The translations under genes and the position numbers were made by a program. The notes under the pieces were generated by a model. It did not search any database. It was not told the DNA's origin and saw only the letters and a program-made list of their open reading frames with translations. Below are positions 30,683 to 40,181 of a stretch of 64,000 bases of DNA, in pieces. Origin of the DNA: Halalkalibacter oceani (GTDB taxonomy: Bacteria > Bacillota > Bacilli > Bacillales > Bacillaceae_D); NCBI RefSeq assembly GCF_023715605.1, contig NZ_JAMBOL010000008.1, forward strand, positions 101,890-165,889, in the 5' to 3' direction. How positions within the stretch are numbered: position 1 is the stretch's first letter; the number at the start of each line of letters is the position of its first letter.

Positions 30683-32665
30683 TCACCCTTCCGCTTTCAA
30701 TTCAAGAACAAGGTCACGAAGCTCAGCCGCCCGTTCAAAATTAAGATTACGCGCTGCTTCTTTCATTTCCTGTTCCATTCGTTCGATCATTGCTTTTCTG
30801 TCTTTTTTGCTTAATGAGGCTGCAGCTGGTGCGCCATAGCTTTTTGCTTCTGCATCCTCCGCGACCATTGTCGCCTGAATCACATCCGGGATGCTCTTCT
30901 GAATCGTTTTCGGCGTAATGCCGTGCTTGCGATTATGCTCTTCCTGAATGGTCCGGCGTCTCGCCGTCTCATCGATGGCAATCCGCATCGAATTCGTGAT
31001 TTTATCGGCATACATGATGACATGACCGTTTTCATTTCGCGCCGCCCGTCCAATCGTTTGAATGAGGGAACGCTCGGCCCGGAGAAAGCCTTCCTTGTCC
31101 GCGTCAAGAATCGCGACGAGTGATACTTCAGGAATATCAAGCCCTTCCCGCAACAGGTTAATTCCGACCAGCACGTCAAACGAGCCGAGCCGGAGCTGAC
31201 GAATAATTTCAATCCGCTCAAGCGTCTTCACTTCCGAGTGAAGATAGCGAACCCGGATGCCGATTTCTTTCAAATAATCGGTTAAGTCTTCCGACATTTT
31301 CTTTGTTAACGTTGTCACAAGCACCCGTTCATTACGCGCCGTGCGCAAGTGAATTTCCTCAATCAAATCATCTATTTGTCCTTCGATCGGTCTGACATCA
31401 ATCGTCGGATCAAGCAATCCTGTCGGCCGGATGATCTGCTCGACCATTTTCGGTGTATGCTCCAGCTCGTAAGGACCCGGAGTCGCCGAGACATAAACAG
31501 CCTGATGGACTTTCGCTTCAAACTCTTCAAACCGGAGCGGACGATTATCCAGGGCGGAAGGCAGGCGGAAGCCGTGATCGACTAAAACCTGTTTCCTCGC
31601 CCTGTCTCCGTTAAACATCCCGCGCACCTGTGGCAAGGTGACATGAGACTCGTCGGCGATAAGGAGAAAGTCGTCAGGAAAGAAATCGAGCAACGTGTAC
31701 GGCGTTGCACCGGCTTCACGCAATGTAAGATGGCGGGAGTAATTCTCAATCCCTGAGCAAAAACCCATTTCACTCATCATCTCAAGATCATAGCGCGTAC
31801 GCTGTTCAAGCCGCTGTGCCTCCAGTAGCTTCCCTTGGTCCTTCAGCTCCTTCAGTCTTTCCTCCAGCTCGACTTCGATATTGGCGATTGCTTTTTTCAG
31901 CTTTTCTTCCCGCGTAACGAAGTGGGAAGCCGGGAAAATCGCGACATGATTACGCTCTCCCTTAATCTCGCCCGTCAGAGCATCGACTTCGGTCATCCGG
32001 TCAATTTCATCACCAAAAAACTCGACCCGGATGCACTGTTCATCGCGAGAGGCGGGAAAGATCTCAACAACATCGCCGCGAACGCGGAAAGTTCCGCGGA
32101 CGAAGTTGATGTCATTTCGATCATATTGGATATCGACGAGATTACGCAAAAGCTCATTGCGGTCCATCTCCATTCCGACGCGGAGAGAGACGACGAGATC
32201 ACGATATTCTTCCGGCGACCCTAACCCGTAAATGCACGAGACACTGGCGATAATAATCACATCTCTCCGCTCAAATAAGGCGCTTGTCGCCGAGTGACGC
32301 AGCTTATCAATTTCATCATTGATGCTGGCATCCTTTTCTATAAACGTATCAGAGCTTGGCACATAGGCCTCCGGCTGATAGTAATCGTAATAACTGACAA
32401 AGTATTCAACTGCATTATTCGGGAAGAATTCTTTAAACTCACTGTAAAGCTGCCCGGCAAGTGTTTTATTATGAGCCATCACAAGCGTTGGTTTATTCAC
32501 TGCCTGGATCACATTCGACATCGTAAACGTCTTCCCTGTCCCCGTCGCACCGAGTAAAGTTTGATGCCTTTCGCCTCTTTGCAGCCCTTCAACGATTTCC
32601 GCAATCGCCCGGGGCTGATCACCCTGCGGCTCATACGGGGACACAAGTTCAAACGATCGCTCCAA
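30683..32665 (-). CDS. uvrB: UvrABC excinuclease subunit B
   Basis: 660 residues. Helicase motif I is GATGTGKT (39-46), the beta-hairpin is [10 protein letters not shown], the DEAD-like box is LIADESH, motif VI is QTIGRAARN, and a C-terminal UVR domain ends the protein ([23 protein letters not shown]). The start is TTG with GGAGGAGG upstream. I found no convincing LexA/DinR box in the 350 bp before it. Confidence 0.97.
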   Translation of the reverse strand: MERSFELVSPYEPQGDQPRAIAEIVEGLQRGERHQTLLGATGTGKTFTMSNVIQAVNKPTLVMAHNKTLAGQLYSEFKEFFPNNAVEYFVSYYDYYQPEAYVPSSDTFIEKDASINDEIDKLRHSATSALFERRDVIIIASVSCIYGLGSPEEYRDLVVSLRVGMEMDRNELLRNLVDIQYDRNDINFVRGTFRVRGDVVEIFPASRDEQCIRVEFFGDEIDRMTEVDALTGEIKGERNHVAIFPASHFVTREEKLKKAIANIEVELEERLKELKDQGKLLEAQRLEQRTRYDLEMMSEMGFCSGIENYSRHLTLREAGATPYTLLDFFPDDFLLIADESHVTLPQVRGMFNGDRARKQVLVDHGFRLPSALDNRPLRFEEFEAKVHQAVYVSATPGPYELEHTPKMVEQIIRPTGLLDPTIDVRPIEGQIDDLIEEIHLRTARNERVLVTTLTKKMSEDLTDYLKEIGIRVRYLHSEVKTLERIEIIRQLRLGSFDVLVGINLLREGLDIPEVSLVAILDADKEGFLRAERSLIQTIGRAARNENGHVIMYADKITNSMRIAIDETARRRTIQEEHNRKHGITPKTIQKSIPDVIQATMVAEDAEAKSYGAPAAASLSKKDRKAMIERMEQEMKEAARNLNFERAAELRDLVLELKAEG

Positions 32666-33037
32666 CGATATAACCTCCTCCGAATCTCTATCTTCTCAGC
32701 ATAGCACTGTTGCCGAATCTTTAAACAATATCGTTATTTTCCTTTCCTTTTCCTCTTAAAAGAAAACAGATTCCTCTATGAGAACAAACATAATTATACC
32801 ATAGCCACTTTAAAAAAACACAAACAAAGCGAACGAATGTGCTTATTTTTTTGTCAGGATTTTCAAATAGAAGCTGCTGAAAAAGTGAAAATCATACTTT
32901 TTCTGCAGCTTCATTATGAGTGGGTGGCGGGTGAAGCCATGAAGCGAGGAGTCTTTACGCCATCCGCGTAACATTCTTACCTATTAAAATAGCCTAAAAC
33001 AAAAGGGAACTAACACCCTTTTGTTTTAGGCTTGCTT
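32666..33037. other. Intergenic region between csbA and uvrB
   Basis: It holds a 17-bp-arm inverted repeat at 32870-32912 (GAAGCTGC-T-GAAAAAGT facing ACTTTTTC-T-GCAGCTTC), a short piece at 32918-32940 that resembles the 3' end of the dispersed structured element (GGTGAAGCCAT), and the csbA terminator listed separately. Confidence 0.5.
32988..33032 (-). terminator. Terminator after csbA
   Basis: AGCCTAAAACAAAAGGG (32991-33007) faces its complement (33016-33032), a 17-bp perfect stem; minus strand ATTTTAAT follows. Confidence 0.85.
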
Positions 33038-33262
33038 CTACATTCCTTGTATTCGTTTCAACCTTTTTTTCGCTACGGCAAAGCCCCCGGCAAATGACAG
33101 CAGTGTCAGAATCATGATTGGCCACGGCTGGGCATGGCTGTCAAGGACGACAAAGAGCACCATAAAAGTCACGATACAAGCTCCCAGCAAACTAAACGTT
33201 ATCCGGGTCACCACAACCATTAAGAGAAACGGGGCGAAAAGTGCCAGTCCTACATCGATCAT
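33038..33262 (-). CDS. csbA: CsbA-like small membrane protein
   Basis: 74 residues, three hydrophobic segments, ending in a basic tail (AKKRLKRIQGM). Length, topology and its position upstream of uvrBA match CsbA, a sigma-B-controlled general-stress membrane protein of B. subtilis. The function is unknown. AGGGGTAGG precedes the start. Confidence 0.75.
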   Translation of the reverse strand: MIDVGLALFAPFLLMVVVTRITFSLLGACIVTFMVLFVVLDSHAQPWPIMILTLLSFAGGFAVAKKRLKRIQGM

Positions 33263-33340
33263 TCGTTTGTCCTACCCCTTTACCTCTTACTCAGTTCGTT
33301 TACACGATCCGCTTTCTATCGTACCATACTTCGCCTTCTT

Positions 33341-34096
33341 TTACCTCTCACTAAGACTTTCATTCGGCAGGATTAACACTTCCACCCTGCGGTTTCTCTC
33401 TCTGCCCTCCGGCGTATCATTCGAGGCAACCGGCTGGTATTCACTATAGCCGGTGGCGCTTAACAGGCTTGGATCAAGCTCTTCATTCTCAAGCAGGATT
33501 TTCGTGAAATTCAACGCTCTATCAGCACTTAAATCCCAATTGGACCGGTACTCTGCATTTTGAATCGGCACGTTATCCGTATGACCGGCGACGACAATGC
33601 GGCGCGGTGGATCTGAAATAAGCAAATCTGAAATTTGCTCGACCACATTGAGCGCATCCTCACGAATTTCCGCGCTGCCGGAATGAAACAGAGCCTGATC
33701 AAGAATCGTCAACAGCAGACCGTCCGCCGACAAGCTCGTTTGCAGCTCCGAGCTGAGGTCGTTTTCTTCTATGTACAGATCAATTTGTCGCTTCAGCTCT
33801 TCCAGTTCCCGCCGTTCCGTTGACACAGCCCGACCTTCTTCTCCGGAAACCCCCTGCCTTACTTCTTCCATCCCGGAGTTAACAGGTGACGGGACAGGCT
33901 GCTCCAGCAAGCCTCTTCCTCCTTGAAAGGTTTCATTGAACGTAATCATCATCTGTTCATACCTTTCCGCATCAACCGAACTGACAGCAAATAAGACGAT
34001 GAAAAGAGCGAGAAGCAATGTCAGCATGTCCGCATACGGAATCAGCCACGTCTCATCAATATGCTCTTCATGATGCTTTTTTCGCCTTTTAGCCAT
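33341..34096 (-). CDS. motB: Flagellar stator protein MotB
   Basis: 251 residues. One N-terminal transmembrane helix carries the essential ion-binding Asp (D23 in WLIPYADMLTLLLAL). A plug/linker region follows, then an OmpA-like peptidoglycan-binding domain (VVAGHTDNVPIQNAEYRSNWDLSADRA). It anchors the stator to the wall and conducts ions with MotA. Whether H+ or Na+ is used cannot be decided by eye. The start overlaps the motA stop by eight bases. Confidence 0.95.
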   Translation of the reverse strand: MAKRRKKHHEEHIDETWLIPYADMLTLLLALFIVLFAVSSVDAERYEQMMITFNETFQGGRGLLEQPVPSPVNSGMEEVRQGVSGEEGRAVSTERRELEELKRQIDLYIEENDLSSELQTSLSADGLLLTILDQALFHSGSAEIREDALNVVEQISDLLISDPPRRIVVAGHTDNVPIQNAEYRSNWDLSADRALNFTKILLENEELDPSLLSATGYSEYQPVASNDTPEGRERNRRVEVLILPNESLSER

Positions 34097-34889
34097 TTAC
34101 ACTCTCCCCCTGGTTGACTGCTTCTCCCCGTTTTGCTTTTTCATCCAATGACAAGTACACGAGCAGCTTGTCTTCCAAAGCACGTGGCGAAATCCCGGCC
34201 TGAATAGAGAGAACACCTTCAATCATCAAACTTTTCTGCGTTAACTCCAGCTTCGATTTACGCTTTAATTTATTCGCAAATGGATGCCAAAGCACATAGC
34301 CCGTAAAAATACCGAACAGCGTAGCGACAAATGCCGCCGAAATCGCGTAGCCGAGCGCCTCAATATCATTCAAATCACCGAGAGCAGCAATTAAGCCCAT
34401 CACGGCGCCGAGAACACCGAGAGTCGGCGCATACGTCCCTGCCTGAGTGAAAATCGCCGCCCCCGAGGCATGACGCTCTTCCATCACTTCAAGCTCGACC
34501 TCCATCGTATCGCGAATGAAATCCGGGTCCAACCCATCAACCACCATCTTCATTCCCTGCTTTAAAAACGGTTCCTCAATTTGCTCAATTTCATTTTCCA
34601 GGGCGAGCAGCCCTTCTTTTCGCGCCATTGCGCTAAGACTCACAAATAGCGTAATCAGTTCAGACGTGTTTGGAATCTGCTGTCTTTGAAAAATCACTTT
34701 AAATAGCTTTGGAATCCGCTTTACATCCTCAGACGGAAAACCGATTAAAATCGCCGCCGCCGTCCCAACTAAAATAATCGTTATAGCAGCTGGGTTAATC
34801 AGGACCATCAAGCTGGTCCCTTTAAAGACCATACTAATTATCACAGCTGCTACACCAACTATTACGCCTAAAATAGACATCTTATCCAT
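34089..34889 (-). CDS. motA: Flagellar stator protein MotA
   Basis: 266 residues with four transmembrane helices. The cytoplasmic loop carries the conserved charged segment around REGLLALENEI and the motif YAPTLGVLGAVMGLIAAL precedes helix 4. It forms the ion channel with MotB. No sigma-D promoter was recognised in the upstream gap. Confidence 0.95.
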   Translation of the reverse strand: MDKMSILGVIVGVAAVIISMVFKGTSLMVLINPAAITIILVGTAAAILIGFPSEDVKRIPKLFKVIFQRQQIPNTSELITLFVSLSAMARKEGLLALENEIEQIEEPFLKQGMKMVVDGLDPDFIRDTMEVELEVMEERHASGAAIFTQAGTYAPTLGVLGAVMGLIAALGDLNDIEALGYAISAAFVATLFGIFTGYVLWHPFANKLKRKSKLELTQKSLMIEGVLSIQAGISPRALEDKLLVYLSLDEKAKRGEAVNQGESVNG

Positions 34890-35273
34890 TCGTCACTTCA
34901 CCCATTCCTTTTTCCTTGCGATTTATTGACCCTACTCCCCCTCACCGAAGTCAAATGTCACCTCCGCGTTCAGGTATCTCCCCATCAGTTGTACCAGTGA
35001 CTTCTCTCCTATCAGAAAAGTTTCACTTTTTCTATTAACATACCATCATTTTCAAAGAAAAACAAAAGGTTCCGAGGTTTTTCAACATAATTCTTTGCCA
35101 CAATAGTGCTTAAGTCTCTAAATTTATCCAAATTTCGACTCGTTGAGGGGAGGACTTTGTCAAAAAAAGAAAAAAAGCAGCTCTTCCTTTCTGTTTGATT
35201 TCCACAGAAAAAGAAGGGCTGCTTCGGTGAGGCCACTGAAAATCGTCCGTTTTCATAACTCGAAGAACGCGCC
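34890..35273. other. Intergenic region between minJ and motA
   Basis: Apart from the terminator at 35162-35224 nothing clear is seen. A 74-codon minus-strand open frame (35012-35236) reads through the terminator and is not taken as a gene. Confidence 0.6.
35162..35224 (-). terminator. Terminator after minJ
   Basis: AAGCAGCTCTTCCTTTCTG (35175-35193) faces CAGAAAAAGAAGGGCTGCTT (35205-35224) with few mismatches; a long minus-strand T tract follows. Confidence 0.85.
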
Positions 35274-36458
35274 TTAAATAATAGAATCCTGAAGCTGGAT
35301 GTCGTCTTTTACGAGCAGGACACCGAGCTGGTGGTGTCCGCCATCATAGATCGCGCCTTGGGCAAAGCGAAGCTCTCCTTCGTGGGTAAGAATCTCCAGC
35401 TTACAAAAAGCCGAGTTTTGCTGGAGAGCCTCATAAAAGTTCTCATCGGTTGAAACCGGCTGTCCGTTTACTTTTACAATGATTTCTCCAATTTCAAGAT
35501 TCATTTTCTCAGCCGGGCTGCCAGGAAGAACGCCAAGAACGACACAGCCTTTTTCTTTCGCCGAGAAGAAATCAGGCTGTTTTTCGTCCTTTTCCTTTGC
35601 CAGAAGCCAGATCAGCTCACGCCCGGCGATGACCGCAGCACCAAGCACAACCGCCACATACGGGCTGTAGTAGCTCGCCGCTGCAAGACCGCCTAAAATG
35701 AGACCGAAAAAGAATAGCCGGTTGCCGTGCTGCCTAATTGGAATATGCGGCAATGTCGCCTTTATCCGCTGTTGAAAGCCGAATAAAAGTGGAAGAAGAA
35801 CAGGTTGCCAGCCTCCATCGCCGATTTGCAGCACAGGCCAATAAGAAAAGGAAGGGAGAAGTCCATCAGGGATAAAAAAGAGAACCGGTACGACCCAAAG
35901 CCGCTTTGCCTCATGGAAACCGACCCATTTCCCCCGCTTGCTTCTTCGTAGCTTCGGCGAAGAAAAGCGCGCTCCATTCGTCCGAATCAGAATCCCTTCT
36001 GCTATAACAAATAAGGACGCTAAGCCGGCTAGAGCGAAAAGAGGAATGAGCGTAATTCGTTCATAAACGCCGGCAAGCATCGAACTTTCGCCGAGCCACG
36101 GTTCCATCCCGTAGAAAAGAAGGCACAGGCCGAGCACGAAAGCCGGGCTGATCCAGCGCAGTTGGCAAGTCAATGCGGTGAGTACGTATAGAGCCGCCAC
36201 CAAAAGCAGCCATTCGATCGTCACGACAACGCCGACTAAGCCGGTAATGAGGGAAAGCGCGCCTCCCATAAGCAAAGCTGGAAGTAATGGGATTGTCCAA
36301 TCCGCACGTTTCGAATAGACGCGCGTATGAAAAGATTCGCGTTCCCGCTTCACCCTGCCAGCAGATATGAAAGCAATGATGATAAAACCAAGATATAAAA
36401 GTGGGTTAGCTAGAAACGAAAGGATGAGCCAACCCAAGCTGCTCATTATGTCCATCAT
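35274..36458 (-). CDS. minJ: MinJ-like topological determinant of cell division (PDZ protein)
   Basis: 394 residues. Six or more hydrophobic helices span about 5-300, and a C-terminal PDZ domain (about 310-390) has LGVLPGSPAEKMNLEIGEIIVKVNGQPV. The length (B. subtilis MinJ about 397), the topology and the position next to ctpB and ftsEX identify MinJ, which bridges DivIVA and MinD at poles and septa. The ATG at 36458 follows GAAGGAGAACC; the frame before it has no start signal. Confidence 0.85.
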   Translation of the reverse strand: MMDIMSSLGWLILSFLANPLLYLGFIIIAFISAGRVKRERESFHTRVYSKRADWTIPLLPALLMGGALSLITGLVGVVVTIEWLLLVAALYVLTALTCQLRWISPAFVLGLCLLFYGMEPWLGESSMLAGVYERITLIPLFALAGLASLFVIAEGILIRTNGARFSSPKLRRSKRGKWVGFHEAKRLWVVPVLFFIPDGLLPSFSYWPVLQIGDGGWQPVLLPLLFGFQQRIKATLPHIPIRQHGNRLFFFGLILGGLAAASYYSPYVAVVLGAAVIAGRELIWLLAKEKDEKQPDFFSAKEKGCVVLGVLPGSPAEKMNLEIGEIIVKVNGQPVSTDENFYEALQQNSAFCKLEILTHEGELRFAQGAIYDGGHHQLGVLLVKDDIQLQDSII

Positions 36459-36546
36459 AGTCGGTTCTCCTTCAGCCTTCTGAATCGTAAATAAGAAACC
36501 AGCTGTATCGTTTTTCACACCAAAAAAGTTGCTCCATCTTTTAAAA

Positions 36547-36579
36547 GCCTAGAGAGGAGTAAGGTTCTCCTCTCTAGGC
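36547..36579 (-). terminator. Hairpin after ctpB
   Basis: GCCTAGAGAGGAG (36547-36559) pairs perfectly with its complement (36567-36579). The minus-strand tail TTTTAAAAG is a weak T tract. Confidence 0.65.
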
Positions 36580-36689
36580 GAGTAGTGAACCAGCCATTGT
36601 CAATTCTTCGAAGGCTTTTATTATATCTCCTTCTTATTTCGACAAAGACTGTCTGTCTTCCTTTAATAGCCGATAAGTCATTTGCACGA

Positions 36690-38156
36690 TTATCGTGAAG
36701 TGCCAGCCTGCTCCAGCACTAATTCAATTGCTGTTTGGAGCTGGCGATCATTTTCACGCTCCCGTACATTTTCTAAAATCTGCTGCTGCAGCAAATCGGC
36801 TGTTTCTTTCGTTAAATCACCCGTCGCTTCCAGCTCATGCGTCTGTTGAAAAGCGAGGACTGCCTGCTTTGTCTGCCCATCAAAATAGCCGTCCGTTCGC
36901 CCAGTTTCAAAGCCTAGCCCTTTCAGCATGATCTGGGCGCTCTTGATTTGCTCATTCATCATATCCGCAGTCAACGGTTCTTCCAGCGTCAAAGGAGTTG
37001 TATAAAAATAGTCCGGCTGTCGCACTTCAACAGTAGGCTTAACCCCTTCGCCGTTAATATCATTTCCATCACTTGTCAGCCATCTGAATAAAGAAAGCTT
37101 CAGCTCACTGCCATCTCCTAAACGGATCGTCTGCTGAACCGTTCCTTTTCCAAAGGTTGTTTCTCCGACAACGTCATAACCGCCCCCTTCAATTAAGGCC
37201 GCCGCCAGAATTTCTGATGCCGAGGCAGAAGCGCCATCCGTAATCCCGACAATCGGATATGGCTTCGGTTCCTTGAGAGAAGACACATAGCGAACTTTCT
37301 CCCCATTACGGTTTTCAATTTGCACAATCGGCTGTTCATTCGGAATGACCAAGTCACCAATTTCTTCGACCGCATCCAAGTAACCGCCTGGATTCCCGCG
37401 TACATCAATCAGCAGTCCATCGATTCCTTCCGCTTCAAGACTGCTTAAACTTTCCTTAAAGCGTTCCGCTGTATCCTCGGAAAAAGAAGTGATTTCAAGC
37501 AGACCGACTTTCTTTCCGTTCTGTTCAATGATTTCCGAGCGGACTGTTTCAATAGGAATTTCATCACGTTCAACCGGCACCTCGATCAGTTCACTTGAAC
37601 CGGCCCGTTCAATCGTCAGCCGAACCGTCGTCCCCTGCTCACCGCGGATTTTTAATACAGCCTCATACAAGGAAAGACCTTCAATTGACTCACCGTCAAT
37701 TTCAATAATCTTGTCATTTGGCTGCAATCCGGCCCGTTCAGCCGGAGATTCCCGGAATGGCGCGACAATCGTCACCTTTCCGTCTGTCATGCTCACTTCG
37801 GCGCCAATTCCTTCAAAATGAGAACCGAGTGACTCAACAAATTGATTGGCTGTCTCCTGATCCATATAGACAGAGTAAGGATCTTCAAGCGTCCGCAGCA
37901 TCCCTTCAATTGCACCCTCGATTAATTGCTGATCACTTACTTCCTCGACATACTGTTCCTGAATAATTGTCAGCGCCTTTTCAAATTTCTCAAGCAGTTC
38001 TTTGTCTGTTAGCTCAACAGAACTAGCTGCTTCCTCACTGCCACCGGTTGGCGAGACCGCATTTGACATTCCACCTTGATCAGACAGAAAGAAAAAGAGA
38101 TACGCCCCCAGGGCCACTAAAGCAACACATACAATCAACGACTGTTTTCTTTTCAC
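36690..38156 (-). CDS. ctpB: C-terminal processing serine protease CtpB (S41)
   Basis: 488 residues: a signal anchor (about 7-26), a helical N-domain, a PDZ domain (about 110-190), the S41 protease with catalytic Ser in DGASASASEILAAAL and Lys in TTFGKGTVQQ, and a C-terminal peptidoglycan-binding domain (GLGFETGRTDGYFDGQTKQAVLAFQ). In B. subtilis CtpB cleaves SpoIVFA to trigger sigma-K processing. The third in-frame start (GTG 38156) has GGGAG nine bases upstream. Confidence 0.92.
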   Translation of the reverse strand: MKRKQSLIVCVALVALGAYLFFFLSDQGGMSNAVSPTGGSEEAASSVELTDKELLEKFEKALTIIQEQYVEEVSDQQLIEGAIEGMLRTLEDPYSVYMDQETANQFVESLGSHFEGIGAEVSMTDGKVTIVAPFRESPAERAGLQPNDKIIEIDGESIEGLSLYEAVLKIRGEQGTTVRLTIERAGSSELIEVPVERDEIPIETVRSEIIEQNGKKVGLLEITSFSEDTAERFKESLSSLEAEGIDGLLIDVRGNPGGYLDAVEEIGDLVIPNEQPIVQIENRNGEKVRYVSSLKEPKPYPIVGITDGASASASEILAAALIEGGGYDVVGETTFGKGTVQQTIRLGDGSELKLSLFRWLTSDGNDINGEGVKPTVEVRQPDYFYTTPLTLEEPLTADMMNEQIKSAQIMLKGLGFETGRTDGYFDGQTKQAVLAFQQTHELEATGDLTKETADLLQQQILENVRERENDRQLQTAIELVLEQAGTSR

Positions 38157-38390
38157 CTTCACCAACTCCCATTCCGTTTCAAAAACCGCTTCTCCTCAGC
38201 TCTTGAAAACAAAAAGCACCACACCACTAAACGTGTAATGCCTATTTTCCACACCAACGTTACATCCTGCCTGCTGTCTATCATTACCTTATGTCCAGCT
38301 TGTACCAGTTATGTTTTTTCAACATCATCATTTTAACAAAGATAGAGGATAAGTTCAAAGAACTGCCAATCATTTCTAAAGAAATGGGGC

Positions 38391-38438
38391 AGCCTGTCGA
38401 CAAAGTCTCGTAAAAGCGAGACGGTCGACAGGCTTTTT
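38391..38438 (+). terminator. Plus-strand terminator without a recognised gene
   Basis: AGCCTGTCGAC (38391-38401) pairs with 38424-38434, and inside it GTCTCG with CGAGAC. The T run TTTTT follows only on the plus strand, where no open frame lies upstream. Confidence 0.6.
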
Positions 38439-38459
38439 GGGTATAAGTATTTGTCACGA

Positions 38460-38560
38460 TCCGGAGCTTCAAATCTGCTCCCGGGATGGGGTTCACTTCA
38501 ATAGCCCGAGGAGGCTCACCAGCTTCCCACGGAAAGCGAAGTCTGTTTCAGGAGCGACGG
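38460..38560. repeat. Degenerate copy of a common Bacillaceae intergenic repeat
   Basis: It contains CGAGGAGGCTCACC and CACGGAAAGCGAAG followed by a GGAGCG block, in the order I recall from a repeat widespread in Bacillus-like genomes. A second copy is near 63415-63545 in the other orientation. Confidence 0.45.
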
Positions 38561-38635
38561 ATTCCCCTCTTTTCATTTGTTCGGATAGTCATATAGAAAA
38601 TACGTTTGACCTAGCCTCGTTTTGTCACAGCCTTT

Positions 38636-38754
38636 AAGCAATGAGCGGAACCGCCACGATCTTTTAAAGGCCGTTGTGAGTGGGTTTCTCACAACGGCCT
38701 TGTGGCGTGTGAAGCCATTGCCAGTAGGTCCAAAGCTAGTTTTGTCTCAAGCTC
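38636..38754. repeat. Dispersed structured element, copy B (most complete)
   Basis: Outer stem GCAATG (38638-38643)/CATTGC (38716-38721); inner stem CGCCAC (38652-38657)/GTGGCG (38702-38707); 12-bp perfect hairpin GGCCGTTGTGAG (38669-38680)/its complement (38688-38699). TTTTAAA precedes the hairpin. Its flank to 38754 matches the flank of copy A. Confidence 0.8.
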
Positions 38755-38787
38755 AACTACCGATATGAAGAAGCAATCCTTGTCGCT

Positions 38788-38830
38788 AAAAAAGAGAGGT
38801 GCCCAAGGTTTTTTCCTTTGAACACCTCTC
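38788..38830 (-). terminator. Terminator after the M23 peptidase gene
   Basis: GAGAGGTG (38794-38801) pairs with CACCTCTC (38823-38830), extended by AAGG/CCTT; a minus-strand T run follows at 38793-38788. Confidence 0.85.
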
Positions 38831-38850
38831 CCCTTCTTATTTTTCTTGGC

Positions 38851-40128
38851 TTAATTCGGAATATAGTTTAACGGATTGACCGCGTTGGACTTCGCTCCAT
38901 TCCAGCCGCCTTCATGAACTTCAAAGTGTAAATGAGCGCCGAACGAGCGTCCCGTATTCCCCATAATTCCAATCGTTTGCCCTTTTGAGACACTTTGTCC
39001 GCTCGACACATTCAAGCGCTCCATATGGGCGTACAATGTCGTAATCAGCTGTCCCTCGACGTAATGTGCGATGATCACAGTATTTCCATAGCCATTCATA
39101 TAGCTTGCACTTACGACTGTTCCATCCTGAACGGCAACAATCGGCACATCTCCGGTACGACCGTTCTTACCGATGTCAATTCCGTAGTGCATCCGTCCTC
39201 CAAAAGAACTACGTGGGCCAAATGTTGATGTGATGCTTCCCGTTGCCGGCCGCATAAAACCGGAGTTCGTCACCGCCGGCGTACTGTGCATTTGACCACC
39301 ACCGCCTCCACTTCGAGACGCAGCAGCTGCGGCCGCTGCGGCCTGACGCTGGCGTTCCTCATACTCAGCGAGTTCTTTTTTCAACGCCGCCTCTTGGGCG
39401 CGGAGAATTTCATCGGCATTCTCCAATTCACCAAGATCGTCATGCAGCTCATCTTCGCGCTGCTGCAGACGGTTCATCAGATCATCCTTTTGCTGACGCT
39501 GCGACTCAAGCTCGGCCATCATCTGCTCAAGCTCGGCTAAATGCCCTTCAAGTGTTTGCAGCTCCTGCTCCACTTGCAGCTTCGCCTCTTCAAGCCGGTT
39601 CTGATCCTCAATATGAGCTTCAATAATGTTACGATCCTGCTGCGCGATGACAGACAGAGCATTCACCCGGTCGAGAAAATCACCAAAGCTCTTTGCTCCA
39701 AGAATGACTTCCAGGTAGTTAATCGAGCCACCGCTCTGATACATCGCGCGCGCTCTGTCTTTCAGCAGAACGTCTCTTTCGGCAATTCGTTCCTCCAGCT
39801 CAGCAATCTCCGCACGAAGGGCCTCAATATGGGCGCGTACTTCTTCGATCTCGCTTCGTTTGTCACGAATGTTTTGACTCGTTGTCGCCACTTCATGATC
39901 AATCTTTCGGATTTCGTCATTCAGTTGCTGCATTTCAGTCTCAAGCTTTTGGATTTCCGCTTCTGTCTTCTTCGCCTCTTCCTGTTTCTCCTGACGCTCA
40001 CGCTGAACATCGGAAATCTTACCTTCGATTTCCGAGTTAGCCAACGCCTTGTGATCAAATAAGCCCGCGCCTAAAGAACCAGTAACCAGCAACAATGCAA
40101 CTGCAACTAAACCCAACCTTTGCTTCAT
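38851..40128 (-). CDS. EnvC/PcsB-like M23 murein hydrolase linked to FtsEX
   Basis: 425 residues: a signal peptide (cleavage near ALA-NS, residue 31), a long coiled coil (about 32-250), a low-complexity linker (Arg/Gln then poly-Ala and poly-Gly), and a C-terminal M23 LytM domain. The zinc motifs are HYGIDIG (HxxxD) and HLHFEVH (HxH). Coiled coil plus LytM is the EnvC layout, in which FtsX regulates the hydrolase through the coiled coil. It is directly downstream of ftsX, 53 bp away. The zinc ligands appear intact, so it may be an active enzyme. Confidence 0.9.
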   Translation of the reverse strand: MKQRLGLVAVALLLVTGSLGAGLFDHKALANSEIEGKISDVQRERQEKQEEAKKTEAEIQKLETEMQQLNDEIRKIDHEVATTSQNIRDKRSEIEEVRAHIEALRAEIAELEERIAERDVLLKDRARAMYQSGGSINYLEVILGAKSFGDFLDRVNALSVIAQQDRNIIEAHIEDQNRLEEAKLQVEQELQTLEGHLAELEQMMAELESQRQQKDDLMNRLQQREDELHDDLGELENADEILRAQEAALKKELAEYEERQRQAAAAAAAASRSGGGGGQMHSTPAVTNSGFMRPATGSITSTFGPRSSFGGRMHYGIDIGKNGRTGDVPIVAVQDGTVVSASYMNGYGNTVIIAHYVEGQLITTLYAHMERLNVSSGQSVSKGQTIGIMGNTGRSFGAHLHFEVHEGGWNGAKSNAVNPLNYIPN

Positions 40129-40181
40129 TCAGCCGTTCCTCCTCATTTCCTGTAAAACTTTTCTTCTTAATCACCGAGCCT

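Larger units (their letters stand above)
38157..38850. other. 694-bp intergenic region between the M23 gene and ctpB
   Basis: No supported gene. It holds a plus-strand terminator-like hairpin (38391-38438), a degenerate Bacillaceae repeat (about 38460-38560), structured element copy B (38636-38754) and the M23 gene terminator (38788-38830), each listed separately. Confidence 0.7.

Noticed and set aside
32666..32800. LexA/DinR box before uvrB
   Set aside because: No GAAC-N4-GTTC match; the best candidate GAACAAACATAA lacks the second half-site.
35012..35236. 74-codon minus-strand open frame upstream of motA
   Set aside because: It reads through the strong minJ terminator, has Phe/Lys-rich low complexity from A/T tracts and no ribosome site.
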